From positions 92,465-156,464 of the forward strand of contig NZ_FONP01000004.1 in assembly GCF_900112955.1 (NCBI RefSeq): 64,000 nucleotides of DNA, given 5' to 3'. A program made the translations under genes and the position numbers. This stretch comes from Peptostreptococcus sp. D1 (GTDB taxonomy: Bacteria > Bacillota > Clostridia > Peptostreptococcales > Peptostreptococcaceae). Under the pieces are notes generated by a model. It did not search any database, was not told where the DNA came from, and worked only from the letters and a program-made list of their open reading frames with translations. Within the stretch, counting starts at the first letter, position 1. Every line of letters starts with the position of its first letter. Positions 17,685-26,729 of the stretch are shown piece by piece.

Positions 17685-19520
17685 ATGAGTAGATTATATA
17701 TTAATACACCAGACACTGCACAATTAGTTGTAGAAGGTCTATACAAAGATATCGAAAGAAGAATAATAGCAAGTCCCCCTGGAATTTGTCCAGTAGAGGC
17801 CTCTATAGCATTTCTAAAGCTTTGTCATGCACAAACCTGCGGAAAATGTGTACCCTGTAGAGTCGGTTTAGGTAAATTGCAGCAGCTTATGGAAAACGTT
17901 CTAGACAATAGGGCGAGCGAGAAAACACTGGAAATGATAGAGCATACGGCTATTTCCATTATCAATTCCGCCGACTGTGCAATAGGAACTGAAGCCGCCC
18001 AAATGGTACTATCTGGAGTAATGGGATTCAGAGATGACTATATTTCACACATCAAGAAAAACAAATGCTCTATGGATAGAAATATTTCCGTTCCATGTGT
18101 CACACTATGTCCAGCAGGAGTTGATATTCCTGGTTACATTGCTTTAGTTGGAGAAGGCAGATACGCTGATGCAGTAAGGCTTGTCAGAAAGGATAACCCA
18201 TTCCCTACAGCTTGTGCATTGGTCTGTGAGCATCCTTGTGAAGCAAGATGTCGAAGAACTTTTGTTGATGCCCCATTGAATATAAGAGGATTGAAAAAAT
18301 ATGCATCAGATCATGCTGGAGTAGTTCCTCCTCCACCTTGTGCTGATAGCACTGGCAAAAAAATTGCCATCGTCGGTGGAGGTCCAAGTGGTTTAAGTGC
18401 TGCGTATTATCTATCGCTTATGGGACACAAGGTCGAAGTATTTGAAGAAAAAGACAAGCTGGGTGGAATGCTTAGATATGGTATACCAAACTACAGACTA
18501 CCTAGAGAAAGACTCCAGGAAGATATTGATGCAATACTTGCCACAGGAGTCGAAGCTCACACCAATGTGGAAATCGGAAAGGATTTAAAAATCGAAAAAC
18601 TTGCAAATGAGTACGATGCTGTATATATTGCAATCGGTGCACACGATGACAAAAAACTTGGAATCGAAGGCGAAAATTCAAACGGAGTTGTTTCTGCGGT
18701 AGAAATGCTGAAAAAAATCGGCGATGAGGACTATCCAGATTTGACTGGAAAACGTGTCGTGGTGATAGGCGGTGGTAATGTCGCAATGGATGTCGCTCGT
18801 ACATCAATCAGATGCAATGCTGAAAAAGTAACGATAGCATATAGAAGAAGACAGGAAGATATGACATGCTTAGTAGAAGAAATCGAAGGTGCTATAGCAG
18901 AGGGCTGCGACCTGCAAACGCTAATGTCTCCTGAAAGAATAGAATTTGATGAAAACAACAACACTACTGCTCTATGGGTAAAACCACAGATAGTCGGTGA
19001 AATGGATTCCGCTGGTAGGCCTAGACCTAGAAATGCAAATAGTGATTCAGTTCGATTGGAATGTGACCATGTAATAGTAGCTATAGGACAAAATATAGAA
19101 TCAAAGCACTTTAAGGAATTTGGAATGCCAGTAAAAAGAGGTATTATAGAAGCCCTTAACTCAAGTGAAATAGAAAACCTTCCAGGTGTATTCGCTGGAG
19201 GTGACTGTGTTACTGGCCCAGCTACAGTAATCAAAGCAATCGGTGCAGGAAAGGTTGCTGCTGCAAATATAGATGAATACCTTGGATACAACCATCTAAT
19301 AAGTGTTGACATTGACCTTCCACACATTAGATGGGATGATAGAAAGCCATGTGCAAGATCAAATATGAAGGAAGTTCCAGTAGACGAAAGAAAATATAAC
19401 TTTGATGAAATCGAATACGGTCTGACTGCTGACGAGGCTGCTCAGGAAGCCTCAAGATGCTTGAGATGCGATCATTTCGGATGGGGTAACTTTAGAGGAG
19501 GTAGAGCATCAAGATGGTAA
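17685..19520 (+). CDS. NuoF-like Fe-S / GltD-like NAD(P)-dependent FAD oxidoreductase, hydrogenase partner
   Basis: This is a fusion-type electron-transfer flavoprotein. Residues 30-125 resemble the 4Fe-4S region of NuoF/HydB (CGKCVPCR at 52-59 plus a later Cys98) without the FMN/NADH domain. Residues 135-600 are like the small subunit of glutamate synthase: N-terminal cluster cysteines (138, 142, 177, 181, 185, 189), the FAD motif GGGPSG (231-236), the dinucleotide motif GGGN (362-365) with RTSIR and RRRQ nearby, and AGGDCVTGPATVIKAIGAGK near the end. It presumably passes electrons between NAD(P)H and the hydrogenase encoded next, whose ATG overlaps this stop by 7 bp. Which nucleotide it uses is not certain. 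A strong GGAGG precedes the ATG. Confidence 0.88.
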   Translation: MSRLYINTPDTAQLVVEGLYKDIERRIIASPPGICPVEASIAFLKLCHAQTCGKCVPCRVGLGKLQQLMENVLDNRASEKTLEMIEHTAISIINSADCAIGTEAAQMVLSGVMGFRDDYISHIKKNKCSMDRNISVPCVTLCPAGVDIPGYIALVGEGRYADAVRLVRKDNPFPTACALVCEHPCEARCRRTFVDAPLNIRGLKKYASDHAGVVPPPPCADSTGKKIAIVGGGPSGLSAAYYLSLMGHKVEVFEEKDKLGGMLRYGIPNYRLPRERLQEDIDAILATGVEAHTNVEIGKDLKIEKLANEYDAVYIAIGAHDDKKLGIEGENSNGVVSAVEMLKKIGDEDYPDLTGKRVVVIGGGNVAMDVARTSIRCNAEKVTIAYRRRQEDMTCLVEEIEGAIAEGCDLQTLMSPERIEFDENNNTTALWVKPQIVGEMDSAGRPRPRNANSDSVRLECDHVIVAIGQNIESKHFKEFGMPVKRGIIEALNSSEIENLPGVFAGGDCVTGPATVIKAIGAGKVAAANIDEYLGYNHLISVDIDLPHIRWDDRKPCARSNMKEVPVDERKYNFDEIEYGLTADEAAQEASRCLRCDHFGWGNFRGGRASRW

Positions 19521-21286
19521 AAATAACTATAGATAATCAACAAATAGAGGTTAAAGAAGGAACTAAAATAATTGATGCTGCTGTTTTGGCTGGAGTTAGA
19601 ATCCCTAGGCTATGTTTCCTTCGAGATTTAAATGAAATCGGCGCATGTAGAATCTGCGTCGTTGAAGTCAAGGGCAAGGAAAAATTATTGACATCATGCA
19701 ATAACGTTGTAAAAGAAGGTATGGTAATAAGAACAAATAGTCCTAAGGTAAGAAACGCCAGAAGGACTAACGTTGAGCTAATACTATCTCAGCATGACTT
19801 TAAGTGCGCTACTTGCGTTAGAAGTGGAAATTGCTCACTTCAGGAAATTTCAAATGACTTAAATGTATTAAATGTAAATTTCGACATAGACTTTGAACAG
19901 AGAAGCTGGAATCCAGACTTCCCTCTTCAAAAAGACTTTTCAAAATGTATAAAGTGTATGAGATGCATCCAAGTATGTGACAAGATACAGAGTTTAAATA
20001 TATGGGATATCGTGAACAGCGGATATCGTACAACTGTGGATGTTTCTTGGAATAGAAATATAGAGCAAGCTGATTGTTCTTTATGTGGACAATGTATCAC
20101 ACACTGTCCAGTCGGTGCATTGATGGTTAAAAATGACATAGACAAAGTATACAAGGCATTAGAAGATCCAGATCTGATAACCGTCGTTCAGGTAGCACCT
20201 GCTGTAAGAACTGCATGGGCAGAATATTTGAATGTGGATGACATTCATGCAACTACCGGGTTGATGGTAGCATCTCTAAAAAGGATAGGTTTCGACTATG
20301 TTTTTGACACTAATTTCAGTGCGGATCTTACTATAATGGAGGAAGGTACTGAATTCTTGGAATTGTACTCTAAAGGAAACATGAAGTATCCTCTATTCAC
20401 ATCATGTTGCCCTGGTTGGGTAAGATTTATGAAATCTCAGTACCCAGATATGGTTAAATATCTTTCCACATCAAAATCTCCACAGCAGATGTTTGGTGTC
20501 GTAGCAAAATCATATTATGCTGACATATTAGGTGTAAATCCAAATAAAATCTTCTGTGTTTCTATAATGCCGTGTTCGGCGAAGAAGCATGAAGCTGGAA
20601 TCCCTTCAATAAATGATTCACAAGCAGATAGAGATGTTGATGTCGTTATAACAACTAGAGAATTAGAAAAAATGATCAAGGCCGAAAATTTAGATTTTAC
20701 AATGCTAAAGGAAGAATCATTTGATACTCCACTTGGAATAGGAAGTGGTGCCGGTGCAATATTTGGAGTTACTGGTGGAGTTATGGAAGCAGCACTAAGA
20801 TCGGCATATTACCTAGTGACTGGAAAAAACCCAGATCCCGATTCGTTTAAATCGGTGAGGGGTTCTCAAGGCTGGAAGGAGTCGAAATTTAACATAGATG
20901 GAAGCCAGATAAATGTGGCAGTTGTCAGTGGTCTTGGAAATGCAAGAAAACTTATGGATAATATAATTAAAGGTGAGGTAAAATATGACTTTGTAGAAGT
21001 GATGGCATGTCCCGGTGGATGCTCGGGTGGTGGTGGACAGCCTATTAGAGAAGGTATGGAACTAGCTAGCACTAGAGGAGAGAAATTATATGATATTGAT
21101 AGATCAATGTATTTGAGATATTCACACGAAAATCCATCAATTAAAAAACTGTACGATGACTATCTAGAAAAACCAAGCTCTCATTTGGCTCACAAGCTTC
21201 TTCATACTGATCATGAATCATGGGATACTCCTCTTTCACCATTTATTACGATGGTGCAGGATGAAAATTTCTTTGACGAATATTAG
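19514..21286 (+). CDS. [FeFe] hydrogenase, group A, monomeric catalytic subunit
   Basis: It catalyses reversible H2 formation in the cytoplasm. Domains in order: a plant-type 2Fe-2S domain (Cys34, 45, 48, 62), the His-Cys3 4Fe-4S site (His94, Cys98, 101, 107), two 4Fe-4S clusters (Cys145/148/151/155 and 188/191/194/198), then the H-cluster motifs TSCCPGW (298-299), MPCSAKKHE (353) and MACPGGCSGGGGQP (499, 503), and a small-subunit-like tail. The third motif has serine where isoleucine or valine is common after the last Cys. No maturases (HydE, HydF, HydG) are in the window. Coupling to the upstream GltD-like gene fits the subgroup often called A2. Confidence 0.95.
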   Translation: MVKITIDNQQIEVKEGTKIIDAAVLAGVRIPRLCFLRDLNEIGACRICVVEVKGKEKLLTSCNNVVKEGMVIRTNSPKVRNARRTNVELILSQHDFKCATCVRSGNCSLQEISNDLNVLNVNFDIDFEQRSWNPDFPLQKDFSKCIKCMRCIQVCDKIQSLNIWDIVNSGYRTTVDVSWNRNIEQADCSLCGQCITHCPVGALMVKNDIDKVYKALEDPDLITVVQVAPAVRTAWAEYLNVDDIHATTGLMVASLKRIGFDYVFDTNFSADLTIMEEGTEFLELYSKGNMKYPLFTSCCPGWVRFMKSQYPDMVKYLSTSKSPQQMFGVVAKSYYADILGVNPNKIFCVSIMPCSAKKHEAGIPSINDSQADRDVDVVITTRELEKMIKAENLDFTMLKEESFDTPLGIGSGAGAIFGVTGGVMEAALRSAYYLVTGKNPDPDSFKSVRGSQGWKESKFNIDGSQINVAVVSGLGNARKLMDNIIKGEVKYDFVEVMACPGGCSGGGGQPIREGMELASTRGEKLYDIDRSMYLRYSHENPSIKKLYDDYLEKPSSHLAHKLLHTDHESWDTPLSPFITMVQDENFFDEY

Positions 21287-21300
21287 TTTGGAATATTAAA

Positions 21301-21366
21301 ATAATAGATATGCTCTGTAAAGGTAGATTTAATTTTATTTCTTTACAGAGCATATACTATTATTTT
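21301..21366. terminator. Bidirectional terminator between the hydrogenase operon and rng
   Basis: A perfect 14-bp stem (21309-21322 with 21341-21354), extended by AATAATAG/CTATTATT outside, with TATTTTT on the plus side and TATTATTTTAATA on the minus side. Confidence 0.8.
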
Positions 21367-21398
21367 TCGACACTATGACAGAATGAGGAAAAAATGCG

Positions 21399-22898
21399 CT
21401 ATTTGATATCGAAATTTGATATTTTATATAATTTTTTTACTTTTATTTCCATATTATATTTTTTTTTCAAAGTATCCAATACATGTGATTTTCTTGTCAG
21501 CAAGCCATCATTGAATATCAGCTCATGATGCAATTCTTTACCCATTGTACCAAATATTTCAATACATTCTTCTAGTGATTCCACTTCACCTATTGAATAT
21601 ATATTCAAGATATTTTTGTTTAAATGGTATTTTGTGTATATGAGAAGCCGCTCTAGTCCATCGAGCAAGGAATCATCCGATTTCGTGTCAGAAATGCCAT
21701 CCTTTAGATAGTAGTTCTCAAATGAATCATTTTTTCTCATTCTTGAAATTTCTAATAGACCCAGCTTCGTAAATCCATGAATTTTACTTTTTCTATCGTC
21801 ACATCCAAAGCTTCTATTCATTTCATCAATAATTTTTTCTTTATCTTCCTCTTTTTTCATATCGATAAAATCTACCAAAATTATTCCAGAAATATCCCTT
21901 ACCATAATTTGATTGGAAATTTCAGATGCTGCAGATAAATTTATATTTAATATTGTGTTTTCGTAGTCTCCACTTCCTATATTTCTACCTGAGTTCACAT
22001 CTACAACAGTCATTGCCTCAGTCTTATCAATCACAATATATGCTCCCTTGTCCAACCAAATCCTTCTAGATTTGTATTTTTTCAGCATCCTATTAATACC
22101 ATACGATTCAAAAACATCATCTCCAGATACCTTGACAATTTTTGTAAGCTTTTCTATACCGCTTCTTTTCACAATTTTTTTGATAGCCTCCAGAAAAACT
22201 CCGTCTTCATCAAAATCATCCTCAAACGAGCAAACAATTTTCTCTACATTATCACCAAAATTTAACTCAATATACCTAATTATATCTCCTCCACTACTAA
22301 ATATGCACTCAGGCTCAAATTTCTGTTCATATAATCGACAAATATCACTGTAATCCTTACATACTTTTTCAATGTCTTTTTTTAGGCTATCCTTTTCTAA
22401 AGCAACAGAATCTGTTCTGATAATAAATCCATTTTTTACATTCATCTCAGAAATTATCTCTTCAACAATGCTTCTCAATCTATTTCTCTCTTGAAAAGAT
22501 TTTATCTTGCTCGAAAAGAGTATTTTTTCGCTATTTGACAGCAAAACAACGTATTTTCCTTGAATGCTTATATCTGTGGTAAATTTTGCCCTTTTTACAC
22601 CTTTTTCCTCTTTAATCAACTGAACCATCACATTATCACCTATATTCAGAGAACTATTAGGATATAACGCACCCAGCTTATTTAAATTTTCTAGCTTCAA
22701 AAATCCATTATTTTCATCGCCATAATCAATAAATACGGCGTCCATAGAGGGTATTTTTTTCACTATTTTTGCTCTATAAATATTGTTTATTCTGTTGTTT
22801 GAAAAATTGCTTTCAATAATTATTCTCTCAAACTTGCCACTATCTATTACAGCAAGCTTCTTTGCATTTACAAAATTTTCAATAATAAATTGCTTCAT
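21399..22898 (-). CDS. rng: RNase E/G family ribonuclease without the usual zinc-link cysteines
   Basis: Endoribonuclease of the RNase E/G family. An S1 domain is at residues 37-70 (NNIYRAKIVKKIPSMDAVFIDYGD), and the catalytic aspartates appear as MTVVDVNSGR (Asp300) and GIILVDFIDM (Asp343), followed by HGFTKLGLLEISRMRK. At that point RNase E/G normally carries CPxCxG, the zinc link that holds the dimer; here the sequence reads NDSFENYYLKDGISDTKSDD with no cysteine. The frame is intact, so this is divergence, not damage. It sits in the Clostridia-typical order after TIGR03960 and DUF2344 but is separated from rplU by the hydrogenase insertion. Confidence 0.88.
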   Translation of the reverse strand: MKQFIIENFVNAKKLAVIDSGKFERIIIESNFSNNRINNIYRAKIVKKIPSMDAVFIDYGDENNGFLKLENLNKLGALYPNSSLNIGDNVMVQLIKEEKGVKRAKFTTDISIQGKYVVLLSNSEKILFSSKIKSFQERNRLRSIVEEIISEMNVKNGFIIRTDSVALEKDSLKKDIEKVCKDYSDICRLYEQKFEPECIFSSGGDIIRYIELNFGDNVEKIVCSFEDDFDEDGVFLEAIKKIVKRSGIEKLTKIVKVSGDDVFESYGINRMLKKYKSRRIWLDKGAYIVIDKTEAMTVVDVNSGRNIGSGDYENTILNINLSAASEISNQIMVRDISGIILVDFIDMKKEEDKEKIIDEMNRSFGCDDRKSKIHGFTKLGLLEISRMRKNDSFENYYLKDGISDTKSDDSLLDGLERLLIYTKYHLNKNILNIYSIGEVESLEECIEIFGTMGKELHHELIFNDGLLTRKSHVLDTLKKKYNMEIKVKKLYKISNFDIK

Positions 22899-22912
22899 AA
22901 CACACCTAATTT

Positions 22913-23611
22913 CTATATTGGGCTTACCAGTTCACCTTGCTCGACAAAATACAAATCATTTCTGATAACATCGACCTCCAAAGGATCGATCGAAACTTCC
23001 AATAACTCAATTAGCTTAGGCAAAAATACGTTTGTATTTAAATTTTTTATCGAGCCTGTTGAGATTATTGAATTTATTGTTATTTTATCATCCTCAACAG
23101 ATTTTACTTCCAAGCTTTTTATCATAGGTATAATATCCATTTCGACCAATTTTCCTTTTTTATTCATCCTCGTAATATTCAACGTCTCTAATGACAGTAT
23201 TTTATCAATTTTATCACTTACTTCAGACCTTGTAAAATGTTCAAGGTTTTCAATAACAAAATCATAATTTCCATATTCAATATTTCCTGCCAGAGATTTT
23301 ACACCAGTCTGTATCTCAATACATTTGATAAAAGACATCCCTTCTGGTAACTGGCTGTTTATCTTTTCCGCCAATAATTCTGGAGATAGATTATTCTCTA
23401 TTTCAATATCCACATATTCTCCATAGCTTTCAACACCCAAAGCAAGTGCATTACCATAGCTCATCTTGGGATGAGGATTAAACCCCTGTGAGTATGATAG
23501 TCTAACATCTGCTCTTCTGAATACCCTTTGAAATAGACGTTGAACGTCTAGGTGGGAAATGTATTTCATATCACCCAGCTTTGTAAATTTAATTCTCATT
23601 ATTTTAGACAT
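22913..23611 (-). CDS. TIGR03936 / DUF2344 family radical SAM-linked protein
   Basis: A family of unknown function that almost always follows or is fused to a TIGR03960 radical SAM protein. The sequence begins MRIKFTKLGDMKYISHLDVQRLFQR and continues VRLSYSQGFNPHPKMSYGNALALGVES, the recognisable core. Length is about 232 residues. A GTG-started frame reaches 23617, but GGAAGGGG is 9 nt from the ATG at 23611, which overlaps the TAA of the upstream gene by one base (TAATG). That overlap indicates tight translational coupling and fits a stoichiometric complex. Reaction and substrate are not known to me. Confidence 0.85.
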   Translation of the reverse strand: MSKIMRIKFTKLGDMKYISHLDVQRLFQRVFRRADVRLSYSQGFNPHPKMSYGNALALGVESYGEYVDIEIENNLSPELLAEKINSQLPEGMSFIKCIEIQTGVKSLAGNIEYGNYDFVIENLEHFTRSEVSDKIDKILSLETLNITRMNKKGKLVEMDIIPMIKSLEVKSVEDDKITINSIISTGSIKNLNTNVFLPKLIELLEVSIDPLEVDVIRNDLYFVEQGELVSPI

Positions 23612-25503
23612 TAACACAATCCCCTTCCAATATCATTAACATTGACCCCACATCCCTTACATCCCCATCTGCAATCCTCAGTCAATTCATTATTCTTCGC
23701 CTTCTCGTTTTCTCTGATCAAGAATGCCTTTGTTACCCCTACATCGATATGATCCCATGGCAATATTTCTTCATAGCTTCTCTCCCTATGAGCGTAAAAG
23801 CTAGGATCCAAACCACAAGCTTCAAAGCATCTCATCCATCTATCAAAATCAAAATGCTCTGACCAGCCGTCAAATTTAGAACCGTTATTAAAGGCTTCCA
23901 ATAGCACCTTTCCGAGTTTTCTATCCCCTCTGGAGAAAATAGCTTCCATCAAGCTAGATTTCGATTCGTGATAGTTATATTTTATATTGCCGTTTCTCAA
24001 GATTCCGACAAGATATTTTTGTTTTTCTCTTATTTCATCCTGAGTATTTTGTCCATGCCATTGAAACGGTGTAAAGGCTTTTGGCACAAAGGTTGAAGTC
24101 GATACAGTTACTCCAAATTTATTTCTCAATTTACCACCATTTATATCTCTGTAAATATCAATAACCTCATAAGCCAAATCTCTAATTCCATCCAAATCCT
24201 CATAGTTTTCAGTAGGTAATCCAATCATAAAGTACAGCTTCACACTGTTCCATCCCATCTGGAAAGCCTTGCTAACAGCATTTCTCAAATTCTCCTCAGT
24301 AACACCTTTGTTGATTACATCTCTCATTCTCTGAGAGCCTGCTTCTGGAGCAAAAGTTAAGCCAGTTTTTCTTACCTGCTGAATCTTTTCAGCAATTTCC
24401 ATCGAGAAATTATCAAGTCTCAATGATGGTAAAGATACACCTATATTCTGAGATGCATATTCATCAACCAAAAAATCTGTTATTTCTTCAATATGACTAT
24501 AATCACTCGTACTCAAGGAAGATAATGAAATTTCATCATACCCAGTATTTTTTATCATATTATCGACTATCCCCTTCAATCTCTCAACAGTTTTCTCTCT
24601 AATTGGCCTATATATCATCCCAGCCTGACAAAATCTACAGCCTCTAGTACATCCTCTAAACAATTCCAAAACAATTCTATCATGAATAGTTTCTACAAAA
24701 GGGACAATAATTTTCTCCGGATACTCAATTGCATCCATATCAGTTATTATTCTCTTTCTAGGATTTTTAGGCGCCTTTTCATTTATCACCCTCAATTCAG
24801 AAATAGTTCCATCTTGGTTATATTCAAATTCATAAAACGAAGGTATATAAACACCATCAATTTCTGATACCAGCTCTAAAAAATCTCTTTTCGTCTTCCC
24901 ATTGTTGTATGGGTCCGTTTTCATCCAATCAATATATGCTCTAACGACTTCCCTATTCAATTGTTCACCCTCACCCAATAGTGCTATATCTACAAAGTCA
25001 GCCATAGGTTCAACATTATACGCACACGAGCCACCAACCATAACCAGAGGACATTTTTCATCTCTGTCTTTTGAAAGTAGTGGAATATTTGCCAAATCAA
25101 GCATATTTAAAATATTTGTATAGCATAGCTCATACTGTAGAGAGAATACCACAAAATCAAAATTAGTAATTGACTCCCTCGATTCAAGTGCAAATAAAGG
25201 AATATTGTTTTCTCTCATCTTTTCTTCCATATCTACTGACGGAGCATATACTCTTTCACAATACACGTCTTCATCTTGATTCAACGAATTATACAAAATA
25301 TGAGACCCAAGATGACTCATTCCCACTTCATACACATCTGGAAAACAATGAGCATATCTTATCAAATTTTCATCATTCGTATCTTTGTGAATTGTATTTG
25401 TTTCATTTCCCAAATATCTCGCTGGTTTTTCTACTTTTTTTAGAATCTTTCCGAGATCTACTTTAGCAATCTCTTTATTCAATCTTTTATTTATTTTATT
25501 CAC
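23611..25503 (-). CDS. TIGR03960 family radical SAM protein with B12-binding-like domain
   Basis: The N-terminal half (about residues 48-190) resembles a cobalamin-binding fold (AHCFPDVYEVGMSHLGSHILY, VMVGGSCAYNVEPMADFVDI) but lacks a clear DxHxxG base ligand. The radical SAM core follows with FRGCTRGCRFCQAG (Cys285, 289, 292), and the C-terminus has a cysteine-rich ending (CRWGCKGCGVNVND). It starts with GTG, 9 nt after AGAAAGG. Position next to rodA and DUF2344 is conserved in Clostridia. The family is often compared with methylthiotransferase-like or YgiQ-like enzymes, but no activity can be assigned from sequence alone. Confidence 0.87.
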   Translation of the reverse strand: MNKINKRLNKEIAKVDLGKILKKVEKPARYLGNETNTIHKDTNDENLIRYAHCFPDVYEVGMSHLGSHILYNSLNQDEDVYCERVYAPSVDMEEKMRENNIPLFALESRESITNFDFVVFSLQYELCYTNILNMLDLANIPLLSKDRDEKCPLVMVGGSCAYNVEPMADFVDIALLGEGEQLNREVVRAYIDWMKTDPYNNGKTKRDFLELVSEIDGVYIPSFYEFEYNQDGTISELRVINEKAPKNPRKRIITDMDAIEYPEKIIVPFVETIHDRIVLELFRGCTRGCRFCQAGMIYRPIREKTVERLKGIVDNMIKNTGYDEISLSSLSTSDYSHIEEITDFLVDEYASQNIGVSLPSLRLDNFSMEIAEKIQQVRKTGLTFAPEAGSQRMRDVINKGVTEENLRNAVSKAFQMGWNSVKLYFMIGLPTENYEDLDGIRDLAYEVIDIYRDINGGKLRNKFGVTVSTSTFVPKAFTPFQWHGQNTQDEIREKQKYLVGILRNGNIKYNYHESKSSLMEAIFSRGDRKLGKVLLEAFNNGSKFDGWSEHFDFDRWMRCFEACGLDPSFYAHRERSYEEILPWDHIDVGVTKAFLIRENEKAKNNELTEDCRWGCKGCGVNVNDIGRGLC

Positions 25504-25544
25504 TACTATAAACCTTTCTAAATAACCTATATAGACAAAAGAGG

Positions 25545-26666
25545 TTAGGAGTAAATTCCCAACCTTCTTCTCCTCAAATATACATTTAAAACAATGCCAA
25601 TGTTTGCAAGTGACGTTATAATCGAGCTACCGCCATAGCTTACAAATGGAAGTGTCACACCCGTCACTGGCATTAAACCAACAGTCATACCTATATTCTG
25701 TATAGTCTGGTATGTAAACATTCCTGTAATACCAACCACAATAAAAGTGCCATAGGTATTTTTCGATTTTTTTGCTATCATCAGCAATCTCGTAATCATA
25801 AGCACAAACATCAGAATTACAAATAGCATTCCTATTAATCCCAGCTCCTCGCCAATAACAGCAAAGATAAAATCCGAATCTCTAACTGGTAGAAAGTTTT
25901 CCTGATTTTGAGAACCCAAATAAAGACCCTTACCAAAAAGACCTCCAGACCCTATTGCTATCATCGACTGCAAAACTTGATAGTTTGTGCTAGCCTGTGG
26001 ATTGAACAAATTCAAAATTCTCACCTTTTGATGAGGAGCCATAAAAAGATACATAATCGGTGTGAGTATCGCCGCTCCAATTATGATATTTCTTATTATT
26101 TTTTTATTCAATCCAGCAGTATACAGCATGAAGAATATTATGCACATAAACACTACAGCAGTTCCCAAATCAGGTTGTGCCAACAGCAATCCAATGAATG
26201 GAAGCACATATACGAACAATTTTCCCAAAACCTTTACATTTCCAATATTATCCTTATTGTTGTCAATAATTTTTGCATAGCTAAGGATAAAAGTAAATTT
26301 TACAATCTCAGAGGTCTGAAGATTGAAATTACCGATTTTTATCCATGATTTTGCACCAAATTGTACATCTCCGACTCCTGGTACCAACAACACCACCAAT
26401 AGTAAAAAACTGACAATGTACAACTCTTTGTAATGCTTTCCAATACTATCATAGTCAAATATCAACAAAATTACGATTACAATGGTACCTATACAAAAAG
26501 CCAACACCTGTTTATAAATCTGTGAAAAATCACCTGTAACATTCGCATGAGTAGCACTGCTAAGAACCACCAATCCGAACAAAAAAATTGTAAATACAAT
26601 AGCTATAAGCTTCCAGTCGAGGCTTTTTACTATTCTTATTTTTCTCTTATAATCAATTTTTTTCAT
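25545..26666 (-). CDS. rodA: Rod-shape-determining peptidoglycan polymerase RodA
   Basis: SEDS-family glycosyltransferase that polymerises glycan strands during elongation together with PBP2. About ten hydrophobic helices are visible. Family landmarks include LLLAQPDLGTAVVF, RDSDFIFAVIGEELG with the functionally important Asp-Glu region, and the C-terminal LPFVSYGGSSIITSLANIGIVLNV. Length (373) is typical. It follows mrdA, its usual partner, but a hairpin overlapping the mrdA stop codon lies between them, so its level may be set below that of the mre genes. The ribosome binding site is weak (AGTAGG). Confidence 0.95.
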   Translation of the reverse strand: MKKIDYKRKIRIVKSLDWKLIAIVFTIFLFGLVVLSSATHANVTGDFSQIYKQVLAFCIGTIVIVILLIFDYDSIGKHYKELYIVSFLLLVVLLVPGVGDVQFGAKSWIKIGNFNLQTSEIVKFTFILSYAKIIDNNKDNIGNVKVLGKLFVYVLPFIGLLLAQPDLGTAVVFMCIIFFMLYTAGLNKKIIRNIIIGAAILTPIMYLFMAPHQKVRILNLFNPQASTNYQVLQSMIAIGSGGLFGKGLYLGSQNQENFLPVRDSDFIFAVIGEELGLIGMLFVILMFVLMITRLLMIAKKSKNTYGTFIVVGITGMFTYQTIQNIGMTVGLMPVTGVTLPFVSYGGSSIITSLANIGIVLNVYLRRRRLGIYS

Positions 26667-26693
26667 CTAACTGCCTACTTCCCATATATTTGT

Positions 26694-26729
26694 AAAAAAT
26701 CCGCCAGAATCTTATTGCTCTGGCTGATT
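26694..26729 (-). terminator. Terminator or attenuator overlapping the end of mrdA
   Basis: AATCAGCCAGA and TCTGGCGGATT (26719-26729 with 26698-26708) pair with one mismatch and are followed on the minus strand by TTTTTTAC. The left arm is inside the last mrdA codons and the loop holds its stop, so translating ribosomes would interfere with folding. Confidence 0.55.
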
